From PVC group bacterium (GTDB lineage Bacteria; Verrucomicrobiota; Kiritimatiellia; CAIKKV01): a DNA stretch of 46,234 nt. The DNA is taken from positions 1-46,234 of the forward strand of contig CAMDGM010000026.1 in the NCBI GenBank assembly GCA_945898015.1, read 5' to 3'. Position 1 is the stretch's first letter; each line of letters opens with the position of its first letter. A program made the position numbers and the translations under genes. Positions 16,419 through 31,301 of the stretch are shown here, one piece after another. The notes beneath the pieces are model-generated. The model did no database searches. It saw only the letters and a list, made by a program, of their open reading frames with translations, and had not been told where the DNA came from.

Positions 16419-17102
16419 ATGACCAAGCATGGAAAAAAATACCGGACAATCGTTGAGAAGGTGGAAGAGCGTCTTTATGAGCCGGCCGAAGCGCTGGATT
16501 TCCTGAAGGCTAACAAGTACGCCAAATTCGACGAAACCGCTGAAATTCATTTTCGACTCGGGGTCGATCCGAAGAAAACCGACCAGACGGTGCGCGGTAC
16601 AGTCAGCCTGCCCAATGGGTCAGGCAAGACGGTACACGTGGCTGTGTTCGCCTCGGGCGCCGCGGCAGATGCGGCCCGGAGCGCGGGTGCGGACTTCGTC
16701 GGGATGGACGATCTCGTCGAAAAAGTCAAGGGCGGCTGGACTGGGTTCGACGTCGCGATCGCGACGCAGGACGCCATGAAAGTGGTGCGGACGCTGGGCA
16801 AAATGCTCGGCCCGCGCGGTCTGATGCCCAACCCGAAGACGGGTACTGTAACGGATGACACGGCGGGGGCGGTGAAGCAGTTCAAAGCCGGCCGCGTGGA
16901 GTTCCGAATGGACCGTCACGGGAATGTGGGCGTGCCGTTCGGCAAGCTCAGCTTCGAGACGAAGGCGCTGGTGGAGAATGTGGACGCGGTGATTGCCGCG
17001 GTGAAAGGGGCCCGGCCTGCCTCGGCCAAGGGCATTTTCATCAAGCGGTGCACGCTGAGCTCCACGATGGGCGTCGGGCTGCGCGCGAACGTGCGCGATT
17101 AA
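16419..17102 (+). CDS. rplA: ribosomal protein L1 (uL1)
   Basis: A 227-residue protein of the L1 stalk. Family landmarks are K-H-G-K-K-Y-R near the start, F-V-G-M-D-D-L in the middle, [18 protein letters not shown], and the C-terminal [16 protein letters not shown]. It helps release deacylated tRNA from the E site and in many bacteria represses rplK-rplA translation. It is separated by 1 base from rplK and 21 from rplJ. Confidence 0.97.
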   Translation: MTKHGKKYRTIVEKVEERLYEPAEALDFLKANKYAKFDETAEIHFRLGVDPKKTDQTVRGTVSLPNGSGKTVHVAVFASGAAADAARSAGADFVGMDDLVEKVKGGWTGFDVAIATQDAMKVVRTLGKMLGPRGLMPNPKTGTVTDDTAGAVKQFKAGRVEFRMDRHGNVGVPFGKLSFETKALVENVDAVIAAVKGARPASAKGIFIKRCTLSSTMGVGLRANVRD

Positions 17103-17123
17103 CAGGAAAAGGAAACCGAGTCC

Positions 17124-17645
17124 ATGAGACCGGAAAAAGAAGCGATCCTCAGGGAAATCAAGCAGAAGGTTGATGCGTCGGAGTTTCTGTTGCTGGCGGA
17201 TTATCGCGGGATGACCGTTGAACAGTTCTCGTCGCTTCGTGCCTCCCTGCGAGCCTCGGGCGCCCGTATTCAGGTTGTGAAAAACAGCCTGTTGCGGCTC
17301 GTGGCGCGCGAAAAGGGATGGAACGCCCTCGATGCCCATCTGTCCCAGCCGTCCGCGATGGTGGTCGGCTTGAACGTGGTGGACGCGGCGAAGGCGATCA
17401 AGAAGTTCCAGGCGGAGAAGCAAAACCGCCCGGCGATGAAAGCGGGGGTCTTGGGTGACCGGTTCTTGTCCATGACGGACATTGAGAGTCTGGCCTCCCT
17501 GCCGCCCCGCGAAGTGCTTCTGGCTCAACTGGTCGGCACGGTGGCCGCCCCGATGTCGCGCCTGGTTGGCGTGATGAGCCAGAAATTGTGCAGCATCGTG
17601 TATGTGTTAAAGGCCGTCGAACAGAAAAAAAGCGCAGCAGCGTAA
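17124..17645 (+). CDS. rplJ: ribosomal protein L10 (uL10)
   Basis: A 173-residue stalk-base protein. The rRNA-binding N-terminal domain shows L-L-L-A-D-Y-R-G-M-T-V-E-Q, V-V-K-N-S-L-L-R-L and a loop region around residue 80. The C-terminal helix that seats L7/L12 dimers (A-P-M-S-R-L-V-G-V-M-S-Q-K-L, then V-L-K-A-V-E-Q-K) is intact. rplL follows 26 bases later, the universal rplJL pair. The short 21-base gap upstream leaves no room for a long L10 leader unless it lies within rplA. Confidence 0.96.
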   Translation: MRPEKEAILREIKQKVDASEFLLLADYRGMTVEQFSSLRASLRASGARIQVVKNSLLRLVAREKGWNALDAHLSQPSAMVVGLNVVDAAKAIKKFQAEKQNRPAMKAGVLGDRFLSMTDIESLASLPPREVLLAQLVGTVAAPMSRLVGVMSQKLCSIVYVLKAVEQKKSAAA

Positions 17646-17671
17646 AATAGTGTAAAAAGGAGAATTGGATC

Positions 17672-18070
17672 ATGTCAGACGAAATCAAGTTGGAAGGCAA
17701 AATGCTGGAGTTCGTGGAAGCCATTGAGAAAATGAGCGTGCTCGAACTTTCCCAGCTCGTCAAGGCCCTGGAGCAGCGCCTGGGCGTGAGCGCGGCGGCC
17801 CCCATGATGATGGCGGCCGGCGGTGCGGCGGCTGGCGCGGCTCCTGTGGTGGAAGAGAAGACCGAGTTCACCGTGGTGCTGACGGAAGCCGGCCCGAACA
17901 AGATCAACGTGATCAAGGAAGTGCGCGCGATCACAGGCCTGGGACTGAAAGAGTCCAAGGATCTGGTCGAGGGCGCCCCGAAGCCTGTGAAGGAAGGCGT
18001 CACGAAGGAAGAAGCCCAGAAGATTAAAGAGTCGCTCGAGAAGGCGGGGGCCAAGGCCGAGCTCAAGTAG
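17672..18070 (+). CDS. rplL: ribosomal protein L7/L12 (bL12)
   Basis: A 132-residue acidic stalk protein. The N-terminal dimerisation helix ([12 protein letters not shown]) is followed by an Ala/Gly-rich hinge ([16 protein letters not shown]). The C-terminal factor-binding domain has [20 protein letters not shown] and V-E-G-A-P-K-P-V-K. It recruits EF-Tu and EF-G. AAGGAG precedes the ATG, as expected for a protein needed in several copies per ribosome. A strong hairpin lies just after the stop. Confidence 0.97.
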   Translation: MSDEIKLEGKMLEFVEAIEKMSVLELSQLVKALEQRLGVSAAAPMMMAAGGAAAGAAPVVEEKTEFTVVLTEAGPNKINVIKEVRAITGLGLKESKDLVEGAPKPVKEGVTKEEAQKIKESLEKAGAKAELK

Positions 18071-18092
18071 GTTACATTGGATGTTTGTTTCG

Positions 18093-18116
18093 GGCGGCCG
18101 GCGTTTGCCGGCCGCC
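18093..18116 (+). terminator. strong GC hairpin between rplL and rpoB (attenuator candidate)
   Basis: GGCGGCCGGC, loop GTTT, GCCGGCCGCC: a perfect 10-bp GC stem 22 bases after rplL, followed by GTCCCCCTTCTT. The weak pyrimidine tail suggests partial termination or RNA processing that lowers rpoBC output relative to rplL, as in the E. coli rplL-rpoB attenuator. Confidence 0.55.
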
Positions 18117-18161
18117 GTCCCCCTTCTTACTTGATGTTGAATCGTCTCGAGCAGGTGCCGA

Positions 18162-21100
18162 ATGGTTTCTAGACAAGACTTTGGGAAACTCGTGGATGTG
18201 ATCGAGCCGCCGAATCTCATCGAGATTCAGACCGCCTCGTACAAGGACTTCCTGCAGTGGGATGTTCCGGAGAATCGTCGCAAACGGGTCGGGTTGCAGG
18301 CCGTTTTCAGGGAAGTTTTCCCGATTGAGAGTTACGACGGACGGTATGTCCTGGACTTCGCTCACTACGAGTTCCACAAGCCGTCCCTGGATCCGGTTTC
18401 GTGCCTGAAAGAGGGACAAACCTATTCCGCCCCCCTGTATGTGACGTTTGACCTCAAGGAGGGATCCGAGGTGCGTCGCGAGTCGGTGTTCATGGGCGAC
18501 ATTCCCCTGATGACCGAGTCGGGCGCCTTCATTGTCAACGGGTCTGAGCGGGTCATCGTCAGCCAGTTGCACCGTTCGCCCGGCATTTGTTTCGAGCAGG
18601 CCAACCATGCGAACGGAAGCATGATTTATTCGTTCCGGATCATTCCGGACCGCGGGTCCTGGGTGGAAGTCCAGTTCGACTCCTCCGACCATCTCTGGAT
18701 GTACCTGGACCGTCGCCACCGCCGGCGGAAGTTTCTCGCCACCACGTTTCTGCGGGCGATTGAATCGCTGAGCGAGGAAAAGCCCGCCAAGGACGAAAAG
18801 GCGGCGCCCAAGGGCACGGACGAGGACATCCTGAGCCTGTTCTATACCTTTGAAGAGTTCGTCGTCGATGCCAAAATCGCGGACGAGACGCTGACCGACA
18901 AGGTGTTCAAGGAAGACGTCATTGATGTGGACTCCGCGAAGGTTCTGGCCCGGCGTTACGAGGCCCTGACCAAGGGCGTGCTCGGCACGATCCGTGCGGC
19001 GGGCATCAAGTCGGTGACGGTCGTGAACGTCTCGTGGGACAACGGCATCATGATGAAGAGCGTGAAGTCGGACCCGACCCGCTCCATGGATGATGCGCTC
19101 CGGGATATCTACATGCGCCTGCGTCCCGGCGATCCGCCGACGCCGTCCAATGCGCGCCAGCTCGTGAAGCGGCTGTTCTTTGATCAGCGTCGCTATGACC
19201 TGGGCCGTGTGGGCCGCTATAAGATCAACCAGAAGCTGAACCTGCGCTACGAGGGCGAGGATGAGGATCGTCAGCGCGTGCTTCACCGTGAGGATGTGAT
19301 CGCGGCCGTCCGCTACTTGATCAGCATCCGCAAGGGCAAGGGCACGGTGGATGACATCGACCATCTGGGCAGCCGCCGGTTGCGCACGGTGGGGGAATTG
19401 ATCGAGAATCAGTGCCGGGTGGGGTTGAGCCGGACCGAACGGTTGGCCCGTGAGCGGATGACGCTGCACGACAACACCTCCAGCGGCCCGATGACCCCGA
19501 CCAAGCTCGTCAATCACAAGACGCTCGCCTCGGTGGTGAAGGACTTCTTCACCCGTAGCCAGCTGAGCCAGTTTATGGATCAGACGAATCCGCTGTCGGA
19601 GCTCGCGCACAAGCGGCGGTTGAGCGCCCTCGGCCCGGGCGGTTTGAGCCGGGATCGGGCAGGCTTCGAAGTGCGAGACGTGCACAGCAGCCATTACGGT
19701 CGGATTTGTCCGATCGAGACACCGGAAGGCCCGAACATCGGATTGATTTCGTCACTCGGCATTTATGCCCGCGTGAACGAATACGGGTTCCTCGAAACGC
19801 CCTATCGCATCGTGACAAACGGCCGGGTGACGGATAAGGTGGATTTCCTGACCGCGGACCGCGAGGAGCAGTTCGTGATCGCCCAGGCCAACGCCGTGCT
19901 GGACAGTCACAGCCGGTTTGTGAACGACACCGTACCGGTGCGCCACATGGGTGAGTTTAAGGAAGTGCCCAAGGGGGATGTCCAGTACATGGACGTGTCG
20001 CCGAAGCAGGTCGTGTCCGTGGCGGCGGGATTGATCCCGTTCCTGGAACACGACGATGCCAACCGGGCCTTGATGGGCTCCAACATGATGCGCCAGGCGG
20101 TGCCGTTGCTGACGACGGAGCTGCCGTTTGTGGCGACCGGGCTCGAGGGGCGGATTGCGGCGGACAGCGGCGTGATGGTCCGGGCGGCGGAGGACGGGAC
20201 GGTGACGTATGTTTCCGCGACCGAAGTCCGTGTGGTCCGTGAGGGCGCGAAGAAGGGCGCCGCCGAGAAGTGCTACAGTCTGCGGAAGTTCATGCGCTCC
20301 AACGCGGGGACATGCGTCAACCAGAAACCCTGTGTTAAAACGGGGCAGAAGGTGAAGAAGGGCGAAGTCCTGGCGGATGGTCCGGCGACCTGCTCCGGCG
20401 AACTCGCCCTCGGCAAGAATGTCCTTGTGGCGTTCATGCCCTGGTGCGGTTACAACTTCGAGGATGCGATCCTGATCAGTGAACGGATTGTTCGCGAGGA
20501 CGTGTTCAGCTCGATTCACATTCAGGAATTCGACGTGGGCGCCCGTGACACCAAGCTGGGTCCCGAGGAGATCACGCGCGACATCCCGAATGTGGGCGAG
20601 GAGGCCCTGAGGAACCTGGGCACCGACGGGGTCATCTGCAAGGGCGCCGAGGTGAAGCCGGGCGATATCCTCGTGGGCAAGATCACGCCCAAGAGCGAGA
20701 CCGAGCTTGATCCGGCGGAACGCCTGCTGCGCGCCATTTTTGGCGAAAAGGCGGCGGATGTTCGTGATACGTCCCTCACGGTGCCGAGCGGCACCTACGG
20801 GATTGTGATGGACGTCAAGGTCTCCTCGCAGAAGGAGCTTGAAAAGCAGAAGATGACCGAGAACGAGAAGCGGCGCCAGTCCAAGAATGTGGGCGAGGAT
20901 TACAAGTCCAAGCGCCAGGAGCTCGTGGAGGATCTGACGGAGCGGCTGAGCAACATCCTGTTGGGCGAGAAAATCCCCCTGGATGTGGTGAATGTCGAGA
21001 CGGCGGAAATCATCATCCCGGCGAATCGCAAGATCACGAAGACCCTGCTGCGGAAGCTGGCTCAGGAGAGCGAGCACATCCAGATTGACAGCAGCCCGAT

Positions 21101-21974
21101 CCAGCAGAAGATCCAGGAGATTATTGACGAATTTCGCGAGAAATTCTTCGAGTTGGAAGAGGATTACAACCGGCATGTGGAGCAGATCCAGAGCGGGGAC
21201 GACCTCGATCGCGGCATCATCAAGCAGGTGCGGGTTTATATTGCCAGCAAGAAGAAGCTCTCCGTCGGTGACAAGATGGCGGGACGGCATGGTAACAAGG
21301 GCGTGGTGGCCCGGGTGTTGCCCGAGGCCGACATGCCCTTCCTGCCTGATGGGAAGCCGGTGGACATCGTGTTGAACCCGCTGGGCGTGCCGTCGCGCAT
21401 GAACGTGGGGCAGGTGCTCGAGACCCATCTCGGCATGGCCTGCAAGGCTCTGGGCCTGTATGCCATGACGCCGGTTTTCGACGGCGTGTCGGAGCAGGCC
21501 ATCCACGACATGCTCAAGAAGAGCGGCTTCCCGGATGACGGAAAAACCTATCTCTACGATGGGCGGACGGGCGAGCCGTTTGACCAGCGCGTGGTGGTGG
21601 GGCAGATCTACATGATGAAGCTGCATCATTTGGTGAGCGATAAGATCCACGCCCGTGCGGTGGGGCCCTATTCGCTGGTGACGCAGCAACCTCTCGGCGG
21701 CAAGGCTCAATACGGTGGCCAGCGGTTGGGGGAAATGGAAGTCTGGGCATTGGAAGCTTATGGCGCGGCATACGCGTTGCAGGAGTTGATGACCGTCAAG
21801 AGCGACGACGTTGCCGGACGGACGCACATTTACGAGTCGATCGTGAAGGGGGAAAACACACTCGAGGCCGATCGCCCCGAGTCCTTTAATGTGCTGATGA
21901 ACGAACTGCGCAGCATTGGCCTGGACGTCCGGGTCGAAGTTCCGAACGAGGAAAGTCATCTGCCGGCTCTCTAA
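18162..21974 (+). CDS. rpoB: DNA-directed RNA polymerase subunit beta
   Basis: A 1270-residue subunit forming half the polymerase active-site cleft. The rifampicin region near residue 465 reads [15 protein letters not shown] then [13 protein letters not shown]. The commonly mutated Asp, His and Ser are all wild type, so rifampicin sensitivity is expected. Other landmarks are [12 protein letters not shown], the catalytic-loop [19 protein letters not shown], and the C-terminal [26 protein letters not shown] precedes ATG 18162. rpoC follows after 38 bases. Confidence 0.98.
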   Translation: MVSRQDFGKLVDVIEPPNLIEIQTASYKDFLQWDVPENRRKRVGLQAVFREVFPIESYDGRYVLDFAHYEFHKPSLDPVSCLKEGQTYSAPLYVTFDLKEGSEVRRESVFMGDIPLMTESGAFIVNGSERVIVSQLHRSPGICFEQANHANGSMIYSFRIIPDRGSWVEVQFDSSDHLWMYLDRRHRRRKFLATTFLRAIESLSEEKPAKDEKAAPKGTDEDILSLFYTFEEFVVDAKIADETLTDKVFKEDVIDVDSAKVLARRYEALTKGVLGTIRAAGIKSVTVVNVSWDNGIMMKSVKSDPTRSMDDALRDIYMRLRPGDPPTPSNARQLVKRLFFDQRRYDLGRVGRYKINQKLNLRYEGEDEDRQRVLHREDVIAAVRYLISIRKGKGTVDDIDHLGSRRLRTVGELIENQCRVGLSRTERLARERMTLHDNTSSGPMTPTKLVNHKTLASVVKDFFTRSQLSQFMDQTNPLSELAHKRRLSALGPGGLSRDRAGFEVRDVHSSHYGRICPIETPEGPNIGLISSLGIYARVNEYGFLETPYRIVTNGRVTDKVDFLTADREEQFVIAQANAVLDSHSRFVNDTVPVRHMGEFKEVPKGDVQYMDVSPKQVVSVAAGLIPFLEHDDANRALMGSNMMRQAVPLLTTELPFVATGLEGRIAADSGVMVRAAEDGTVTYVSATEVRVVREGAKKGAAEKCYSLRKFMRSNAGTCVNQKPCVKTGQKVKKGEVLADGPATCSGELALGKNVLVAFMPWCGYNFEDAILISERIVREDVFSSIHIQEFDVGARDTKLGPEEITRDIPNVGEEALRNLGTDGVICKGAEVKPGDILVGKITPKSETELDPAERLLRAIFGEKAADVRDTSLTVPSGTYGIVMDVKVSSQKELEKQKMTENEKRRQSKNVGEDYKSKRQELVEDLTERLSNILLGEKIPLDVVNVETAEIIIPANRKITKTLLRKLAQESEHIQIDSSPIQQKIQEIIDEFREKFFELEEDYNRHVEQIQSGDDLDRGIIKQVRVYIASKKKLSVGDKMAGRHGNKGVVARVLPEADMPFLPDGKPVDIVLNPLGVPSRMNVGQVLETHLGMACKALGLYAMTPVFDGVSEQAIHDMLKKSGFPDDGKTYLYDGRTGEPFDQRVVVGQIYMMKLHHLVSDKIHARAVGPYSLVTQQPLGGKAQYGGQRLGEMEVWALEAYGAAYALQELMTVKSDDVAGRTHIYESIVKGENTLEADRPESFNVLMNELRSIGLDVRVEVPNEESHLPAL

Positions 21975-22012
21975 ACACAGAGGGCGGCGGTTCCACAGGC
22001 GGGAGGCCGGGA

Positions 22013-26215
<4,203 letters not shown>

Positions 26216-26232
26216 TTGTTGAACGGTTTTGC

Positions 26233-26262
26233 TTGCAACGAGGCAATCAGAACTTGTATATT
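26233..26262 (+). promoter_or_regulatory. candidate promoter upstream of rpsL
   Basis: TTGCAA (26233-26238), 18 bases, TATATT (26257-26262), in the only AT-rich gap between rpoC and rpsL. Transcription would begin about 30 bases before the rpsL ATG. It would allow separate expression of the str/S10 genes. Confidence 0.55.
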
Positions 26263-26298
26263 TAAAACCTTTGCTATCGATTCGAGAAAGGCGAGGCT

Positions 26299-26679
26299 AT
26301 GCCGACAATCAATCAGTTGGTGAGAAAAGGGCGCAATCCGGTCAAGTATAAGAGCAAGTCGCCCGCTCTCACGAAGAATCCGCAGCGGCGGGGCGTGTGT
26401 CTGACGGTTAAGACGCAGACGCCCAAGAAGCCTAATTCCGCGTTACGGAAGGTGGCTCGCGTGCGCCTGACGAACGGATTTGAGGTGACCGCTTATATCC
26501 CCGGTGAGGGGCATAATCTTCAGGAGCACAGCGTGGTGCTGGTGCGCGGCGGTCGTGTGAAGGATCTTCCGGGCGTGCGGTATCACATCGTGCGTGGCAC
26601 GCTGGATTCCGTGGGCGTGGACGGTCGTCACCGGAGCAGGTCGAAATACGGAGTGAAGACGCCGAAGGCGGCGTCGTAA
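26299..26679 (+). CDS. rpsL: ribosomal protein S12 (uS12)
   Basis: A 126-residue decoding-centre protein starting [12 protein letters not shown]. The streptomycin-region residues are wild type: the Lys of [11 protein letters not shown] and that of [12 protein letters not shown]. The Asp in the latter is the site methylthiolated by RimO in other bacteria. GAAAGGCGAGG gives the ribosome binding site. It heads the rpsL-rpsG-fusA group, with rpsG 21 bases on. Confidence 0.98.
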   Translation: MPTINQLVRKGRNPVKYKSKSPALTKNPQRRGVCLTVKTQTPKKPNSALRKVARVRLTNGFEVTAYIPGEGHNLQEHSVVLVRGGRVKDLPGVRYHIVRGTLDSVGVDGRHRSRSKYGVKTPKAAS

Positions 26680-26700
26680 GCGAAGGCTGGCAGGTTACCG

Positions 26701-27174
26701 ATGGCGAGAAGACACAGAGCGGAACAGCGCGAGATGACGGCCGACCCGAAGTATAACGACAAGGTCGTGAGTCATCTCATCAACCAGGTGATGCGGGACG
26801 GGAAAAAGTCCGTGGCCGTGGACATCGTGTACAGCACATTGGACATTATGAAGGAGAAGGTGAAAACCGACAATCCTTTAGAGGTCCTCTACAAGGCCAT
26901 TGACAACGCCAAACCGCGGGTTGAGGTGAAGTCACGGCGCGTGGGAGGTGCCACGTATCAAGTTCCGGTGGAAGTTTCGCCGGGCCGGCAAATGGCGTTG
27001 GCCTTTCGCTGGATCATTGGATACGCCTTGGCCCGGAAGGGTGTGCCGATGAAGCGGGCGCTGGCGCTTGAATTGCTCGATGCTTATCAGGAGCAGGGCA
27101 ACGCCATCAAGAAGCGGGATGACACCCACAAGATGGCTCAGGCGAACAAGGCGTTTGCGCATTATCGCTGGTAG
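26701..27174 (+). CDS. rpsG: ribosomal protein S7 (uS7)
   Basis: A 157-residue head protein of the 30S subunit, starting M-A-R-R-H-R-A-E and containing [12 protein letters not shown] and R-W-I-I-G-Y-A. The C-terminal [19 protein letters not shown] is typical. It nucleates assembly of the 30S head and contacts E-site tRNA. It follows rpsL; fusA follows after an 85-base gap containing a hairpin. Confidence 0.97.
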   Translation: MARRHRAEQREMTADPKYNDKVVSHLINQVMRDGKKSVAVDIVYSTLDIMKEKVKTDNPLEVLYKAIDNAKPRVEVKSRRVGGATYQVPVEVSPGRQMALAFRWIIGYALARKGVPMKRALALELLDAYQEQGNAIKKRDDTHKMAQANKAFAHYRW

Positions 27175-27202
27175 AATCAGGGACGAAACAGAACTCGGGA
27201 TG

Positions 27203-27230
27203 ACGCCGGGCGGTTCGCCGTCCGGCGTTT
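27203..27230 (+). terminator. UUCG-capped hairpin between rpsG and fusA
   Basis: ACGCCGGGCGG, loop TTCG, CCGTCCGGCGT: an 11-bp stem with one G-U and a very stable UUCG tetraloop, followed by TTTGATTG. It resembles an intrinsic terminator with a short tail, so partial termination or 3'-end protection of the rpsLG message is likely. Confidence 0.55.
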
Positions 27231-27259
27231 GATTGCTAAAAAAGAACAGACGATTCAAA

Positions 27260-29380
27260 ATGGTTGCGACGTTGACCCCAAAAAACCAAAAAGGCGAGGC
27301 GCGGAGCCGGGAGGCGGCCGGGAGGCTGCGTCCTTTGGCGCACTTGCGCAATTTTGGGATTGCGGCCCATATCGACGCCGGGAAAACCACGGTTTCGGAG
27401 CGGATCCTGTTTTATGCGGGACGGGTGCACCGGATGGGTGAGGTGCATGATGGCAACACGACCATGGATTGGATGATTCAGGAAAAAGAGCGCGGCATCA
27501 CGATCACCAGCGCCGCGACGACTTGCTTCTGGCGCGATCATCAGATCAACTTGATTGACACGCCCGGACATGTGGATTTCACGGTTGAAGTGGAACGGTC
27601 CATGCGGGTCCTGGACGGGGCGGTGGCGGTTTTTTGTGCGGTGGGCGGAGTCCAGCCGCAGTCCGAGACGGTGTGGCGCCAGGCGGATCGTTATCACGTG
27701 CCGCGGATTGCGTTCATCAACAAGATGGACCGGAGCGGTGCCGATTTTCGCGGGGTGTTGGATCAGATCCGGGCGAAACTAGGGGCGATTGCCGTGCCGT
27801 TGCAGCTTCCGATCGGGCAGGAGGATCAGTTTGAGGGGGTCGTGGACCTGCTCGAGATGCGTGCGCTATATTTCACGGAAGACACGATGGGCCGCACGGT
27901 TGAGTTCCGTCCGATTCCGGCGGGAATGGCGGCCGAGGCTGAGCAGGCGCGGGCCGAGATGATCGAGCAGGTGGCCGAGCTGGATGAGGCGGTTTTGAAT
28001 GCCTATCTGGAATCCCCGGATGTGCCTGTTGCCCAATTGCGCGAGGGAATCCGGCGGGCGACGATTCAGAATCGGATGACGCCGGTGTTGTGCGGATCCG
28101 CTTTGAAGAACAAGGGCGTACAGCCCCTTCTGGATGCGGTGGTGGATTTTCTGCCCTGTCCCCTGGATGTCGGCGCCGTATCGGGGACGCATCCGAAAAC
28201 GGGCGGCAAAGAGGCCCGCGAGGCGGATGATCTGGGTCCGCTGGCCGCGCTGGCTTTCAAGTTGGCGACGGATGCGTTTGGTCGCCTGGTGTTCGTGCGG
28301 GTGTATTCGGGCCAGCTGAAGCAGGGTTCGAACGTGTATAATCCCCGGACGCGCAAGCGGGAACGGATTGGCAAGCTGGTCCGGCTGCACGCGGATTCCC
28401 GCGAGGAAATCGATACTTTATTTTCGGGTGAAATCGGAGCCGTCATTGGATTGAAAGATACGGTGACCGGCGATACGCTTTGTGCGGAGCACCTGCCGGT
28501 GGTTCTCGAGCGGATTGTGTTTCCTGAGCCGGTGATTGCGATGGCGATCGAGCCCCGCAGCCAGGGGGACCGCGAAAAGTTGGTGGAAACGCTCCAGACT
28601 TTGGCGGCGGAAGATCCGACTTGCCGGATCAGCGTCAACGAAGAAACGGGGCAGACCCTGTTGAGCGGGATGGGTGAACTGCACCTGGAAATTCTTTTAG
28701 ACCGGATGTTGCGGGAATTCAAGGTTCAGGCCAATGCGGGGAAGCCTACGGTGGCGTACCGCGAGACCGTGGTGGGCCGGGGATCCGGTGAATCCTGTTT
28801 CGATCGGGAAATCGGCGGCCAGGTTCAATTCGCACGCGTGGCGGTGACCGTGGAGGCTGGCGTGCGGGGGCAGGGCAACCAAATTACTTTTTCGGTGTCT
28901 TCTGATCGCATTCCGGAAGCGTTTCGAAGCAGTTTACGGGAAGGCCTTCAGGATGTCCTGGTGACAGGCATTCTGGCGGGTTATCCGTTGGTCGATGTGC
29001 GTGTGAACGTGGTGGGAGGGGCTTTTAATGAGCTCAGTTCCACGGAGATGGCGTTTCGTACGGCCGCGGCGATGGCCGCGAGGGAAGGGATCCAGGCCGC
29101 TCGTCCGGTGTTGTTGGAGCCGATCATGAAGGTCGACGTTTTGACTCCGAACGAGTCCATGGGCGAGGTGCTGGGTGACTTGAACGCGCGACGGGGGCGT
29201 GTAAAAGAGCTGGTCGCGAAGGGCAATCTGCAGATCGTCCATGCGGTGGTGCCCTTGGCGGAACTGTTCGGTTACGCGACGGCCATCCGATCTCTGACCA
29301 AGGGTCGGGCGAGCTACACGATGGAGCCCTTCAGCTTCGACGTGGTGCCCGAGGCAATTCAGCAGGCGATGATACAGTAA
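27260..29380 (+). CDS. fusA: elongation factor G
   Basis: A 706-residue translocase GTPase. G1 A-H-I-D-A-G-K-T-T, switch [27 protein letters not shown] and N-K-M-D are all canonical, in contrast to EF-Tu in the same window. Domains IV and V end in [11 protein letters not shown]. The N-terminus has about 20 more residues before R-N-F-G-I-A-A-H-I than E. coli EF-G. The start is uncertain: ATG 27260 is chosen, with TTG 27233 upstream possible, and no strong ribosome binding site is seen. There is no tuf copy between fusA and rpsJ; tuf is upstream of secE instead. Confidence 0.95.
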   Translation: MVATLTPKNQKGEARSREAAGRLRPLAHLRNFGIAAHIDAGKTTVSERILFYAGRVHRMGEVHDGNTTMDWMIQEKERGITITSAATTCFWRDHQINLIDTPGHVDFTVEVERSMRVLDGAVAVFCAVGGVQPQSETVWRQADRYHVPRIAFINKMDRSGADFRGVLDQIRAKLGAIAVPLQLPIGQEDQFEGVVDLLEMRALYFTEDTMGRTVEFRPIPAGMAAEAEQARAEMIEQVAELDEAVLNAYLESPDVPVAQLREGIRRATIQNRMTPVLCGSALKNKGVQPLLDAVVDFLPCPLDVGAVSGTHPKTGGKEAREADDLGPLAALAFKLATDAFGRLVFVRVYSGQLKQGSNVYNPRTRKRERIGKLVRLHADSREEIDTLFSGEIGAVIGLKDTVTGDTLCAEHLPVVLERIVFPEPVIAMAIEPRSQGDREKLVETLQTLAAEDPTCRISVNEETGQTLLSGMGELHLEILLDRMLREFKVQANAGKPTVAYRETVVGRGSGESCFDREIGGQVQFARVAVTVEAGVRGQGNQITFSVSSDRIPEAFRSSLREGLQDVLVTGILAGYPLVDVRVNVVGGAFNELSSTEMAFRTAAAMAAREGIQAARPVLLEPIMKVDVLTPNESMGEVLGDLNARRGRVKELVAKGNLQIVHAVVPLAELFGYATAIRSLTKGRASYTMEPFSFDVVPEAIQQAMIQ

Positions 29381-29397
29381 AGGGTGAGTGAAGAAAC

Positions 29398-29706
29398 ATG
29401 AATGGGCAGCGCATACGCATTCGATTGAAAGCCTACGATAACGGCGTCCTCGACCAGTCGGTGAACGACATTGTCGAGACGGCCCGGCGGACCGGAGCCC
29501 GCGTGGTGGGTCCCATTCCATTGCCGACTCGCATGGAGCGGTACTCCGTGAACCGGAGCCCGCATTCGGACAAGAAGTCAATGGAACAGTTTGAAGTCCG
29601 CACGCACAAGCGCATGCTGGACATTGTGGAACCGACCGCCAAGACCGTCGACGAGCTCAAAAAGCTCAATATGCCGGCGGGTGTGGACATAACCATCAAG
29701 ATATGA
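29398..29706 (+). CDS. rpsJ: ribosomal protein S10 (uS10, NusE)
   Basis: A 102-residue protein with [18 protein letters not shown], and the loop [20 protein letters not shown] that enters the 30S head. It also acts as NusE in antitermination with NusB and NusG. It begins 17 bases after fusA without a terminator between, so the str and S10 blocks are continuous. Its TGA overlaps the rplC ATG. Confidence 0.97.
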   Translation: MNGQRIRIRLKAYDNGVLDQSVNDIVETARRTGARVVGPIPLPTRMERYSVNRSPHSDKKSMEQFEVRTHKRMLDIVEPTAKTVDELKKLNMPAGVDITIKI

Positions 29707-30356
29707 GTGCAGTTATGGAAGGCTTGCTAGGCAGAAAACTGGGCATGACCCAGGTATACCGCGAAAGCGGCGAACAGGTTCCGGTGACCGTCCTCGAGGT
29801 GGGGCCCTGTGTGGTCCTTCAGAAGAAGACGAAAGCCGCAGACGGATATGACGCCGTGCAATTGGGCTTTATCGATCGCAAGGAGTCCCGCGCCACCCAA
29901 TCGTGCGTGGGTCATTGCAAGAAAGCCGGCACGGCTCCGAAACAGTTTGCAAAAGAGTTCCGCGCCGCGGATCCGGAGGCCTACAAGGCCGGGGATACGG
30001 TGACGGCTTCCATTTTTGCAGGCGTCGATTTCGTGGACGTGCAAGGCGTTTCCAAGGGCCTGGGTTTCCAGGGCGTGGTGAAGCGTTATCGCATGAAAGG
30101 CGGCCCAATCACACATGGCGGCCATTCCAAGCGGCGGGTGGGTTCGATCGGTTGTCGATCGTATCCGGGCCGGGTACACAAGAACAAGCGCATGCCGGGC
30201 CACACCGGGCACGAGAACGTGACACAGCAGAATCTGCGTGTCGTGGCCGTGCGTCCGGAGGACAACCTGCTGCTGGTGAACGGTGCGGTGCCGGGGCCGG
30301 TGGGGGGGATTCTGGTGGTCAGGAAGGCGTTGAAGAAGGCTAAGAAAGCGTCATGA
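29703..30356 (+). CDS. rplC: ribosomal protein L3 (uL3)
   Basis: A 217-residue protein with [13 protein letters not shown] at the start, [24 protein letters not shown] in the middle, and [15 protein letters not shown] near the peptidyl-transferase loop. The Gln that PrmB methylates in E. coli is present in G-F-Q-G. Start at ATG 29703 (overlap ATGA with rpsJ) or the inner Met 29715. The stop overlaps rplD. Confidence 0.96.
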   Translation: MSAVMEGLLGRKLGMTQVYRESGEQVPVTVLEVGPCVVLQKKTKAADGYDAVQLGFIDRKESRATQSCVGHCKKAGTAPKQFAKEFRAADPEAYKAGDTVTASIFAGVDFVDVQGVSKGLGFQGVVKRYRMKGGPITHGGHSKRRVGSIGCRSYPGRVHKNKRMPGHTGHENVTQQNLRVVAVRPEDNLLLVNGAVPGPVGGILVVRKALKKAKKAS

Positions 30357-31000
30357 GCAGCGTCAAGATTCTAGATCGTAAGGGCGGGTCGGTCGGCACA
30401 GTCGATCTGCCCGAGGGGTTGCTGGCCGGGACCGACAAGGGCTCCCAGGCCATGCATGACGTCGTGGTGGCCTACCAGAACGGTTTGCGGGCTGGAACCG
30501 CCAGTTCCAAGACCAAGGGGACTGCCGCGGGAAGCGGAAAAAAACCCTGGAAGCAGAAGGGCACAGGCCGGGCGCGGGCGGGTTACCGCCGGTCTCCCGT
30601 CTGGAAGGGTGGCGGCGTGGCTTTCGGGCCGGTGCCCCGCAGTTATCTGCAGCGGTTGCCGAAGAAGGTGACGCGACTGGCTTTCCGGCGCGCGTTCAGC
30701 GACAAGGTGGCCGCCGGCGCTTTGATGGTGTTGGAGGGCCTCGTCGTGGAGGCGCCGAAGACCAAGCTCTTTGCGGCGCTGATGAAGGACCTTGGGCTGA
30801 AGGGGTCGGTCCTGTTTATCCTGGATCAGGTTGATGCGAAAGTGTTGTTGGCCCTGCGCAATCTGCCCGGGGTGGCGCTGGCGACGGCGGCCGAGTGCAA
30901 CACCTACGAATTGATTCGGGCCAATCAGGTGGTGGTGACGAAAGCTGCGCTGGAGCTTCTGAAGCCGCGCCTGTCCGCGGAAGGGAGCAAAGCGTCGTGA
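30353..31000 (+). CDS. rplD: ribosomal protein L4 (uL4)
   Basis: A 215-residue protein. The Gly/Lys-rich tentacle T-A-A-G-S-G-K-K-P-W-K-Q-K-G-T-G-R-A-R lines the exit tunnel near residues 60-80, with macrolide-region K-G-T-G-R-A wild type. The C-terminal Rossmann-like half ends in R-L-S-A-E-G-S-K-A-S. In gamma-proteobacteria L4 autoregulates the S10 operon; no S10-leader hairpin was found here. It overlaps rplC and rplW by 4 bases each. Confidence 0.96.
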   Translation: MSSVKILDRKGGSVGTVDLPEGLLAGTDKGSQAMHDVVVAYQNGLRAGTASSKTKGTAAGSGKKPWKQKGTGRARAGYRRSPVWKGGGVAFGPVPRSYLQRLPKKVTRLAFRRAFSDKVAAGALMVLEGLVVEAPKTKLFAALMKDLGLKGSVLFILDQVDAKVLLALRNLPGVALATAAECNTYELIRANQVVVTKAALELLKPRLSAEGSKAS

Positions 31001-31281
31001 AAAATCCACATGAGATTATCCGAACCCTGCTGGTGACCGAAAAGGGCACTCGTTTGCAGGCTGAAAATAAATTTCTTTTCCGGGTGGCCCCGGACGCCAA
31101 CAAGATCGAAATCCGTCATTCGGTGGAAAAGTTGTTCAACGTCCATGTGGTCGCCGTGAACACCATGTCTGTCGGCGGAAAAGAAAAGAGGGCTGGAAAG
31201 AGCCCTCGCGCGGGGCGCACGCCGGACTGGAAAAAGGCCGTGGTGACGTTGAAGGCGGGCGAGAAAATTGACCTCGGTTGA
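30997..31281 (+). CDS. rplW: ribosomal protein L23 (uL23)
   Basis: A 94-residue protein at the tunnel exit that docks trigger factor and SRP. It reads N-P-H-E-I-I-R-T-L-L-V-T-E-K-G, then N-K-F-L-F-R-V-A and I-R-H-S-V-E-K-L-F-N-V-H-V. The start is GTG 30997, overlapping the rplD stop (GTGA); the frame is open further upstream, but only this start gives the family N-terminus. rplB follows after 20 bases. Confidence 0.95.
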   Translation: MKNPHEIIRTLLVTEKGTRLQAENKFLFRVAPDANKIEIRHSVEKLFNVHVVAVNTMSVGGKEKRAGKSPRAGRTPDWKKAVVTLKAGEKIDLG

Positions 31282-31301
31282 GACGAGCAGTGGGGTAAGT
31301 T

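Noticed and set aside
19752-21959. 735-codon antisense frame in rpoB
   Set aside because: Same cause: codon-bias mirror of rpoB.
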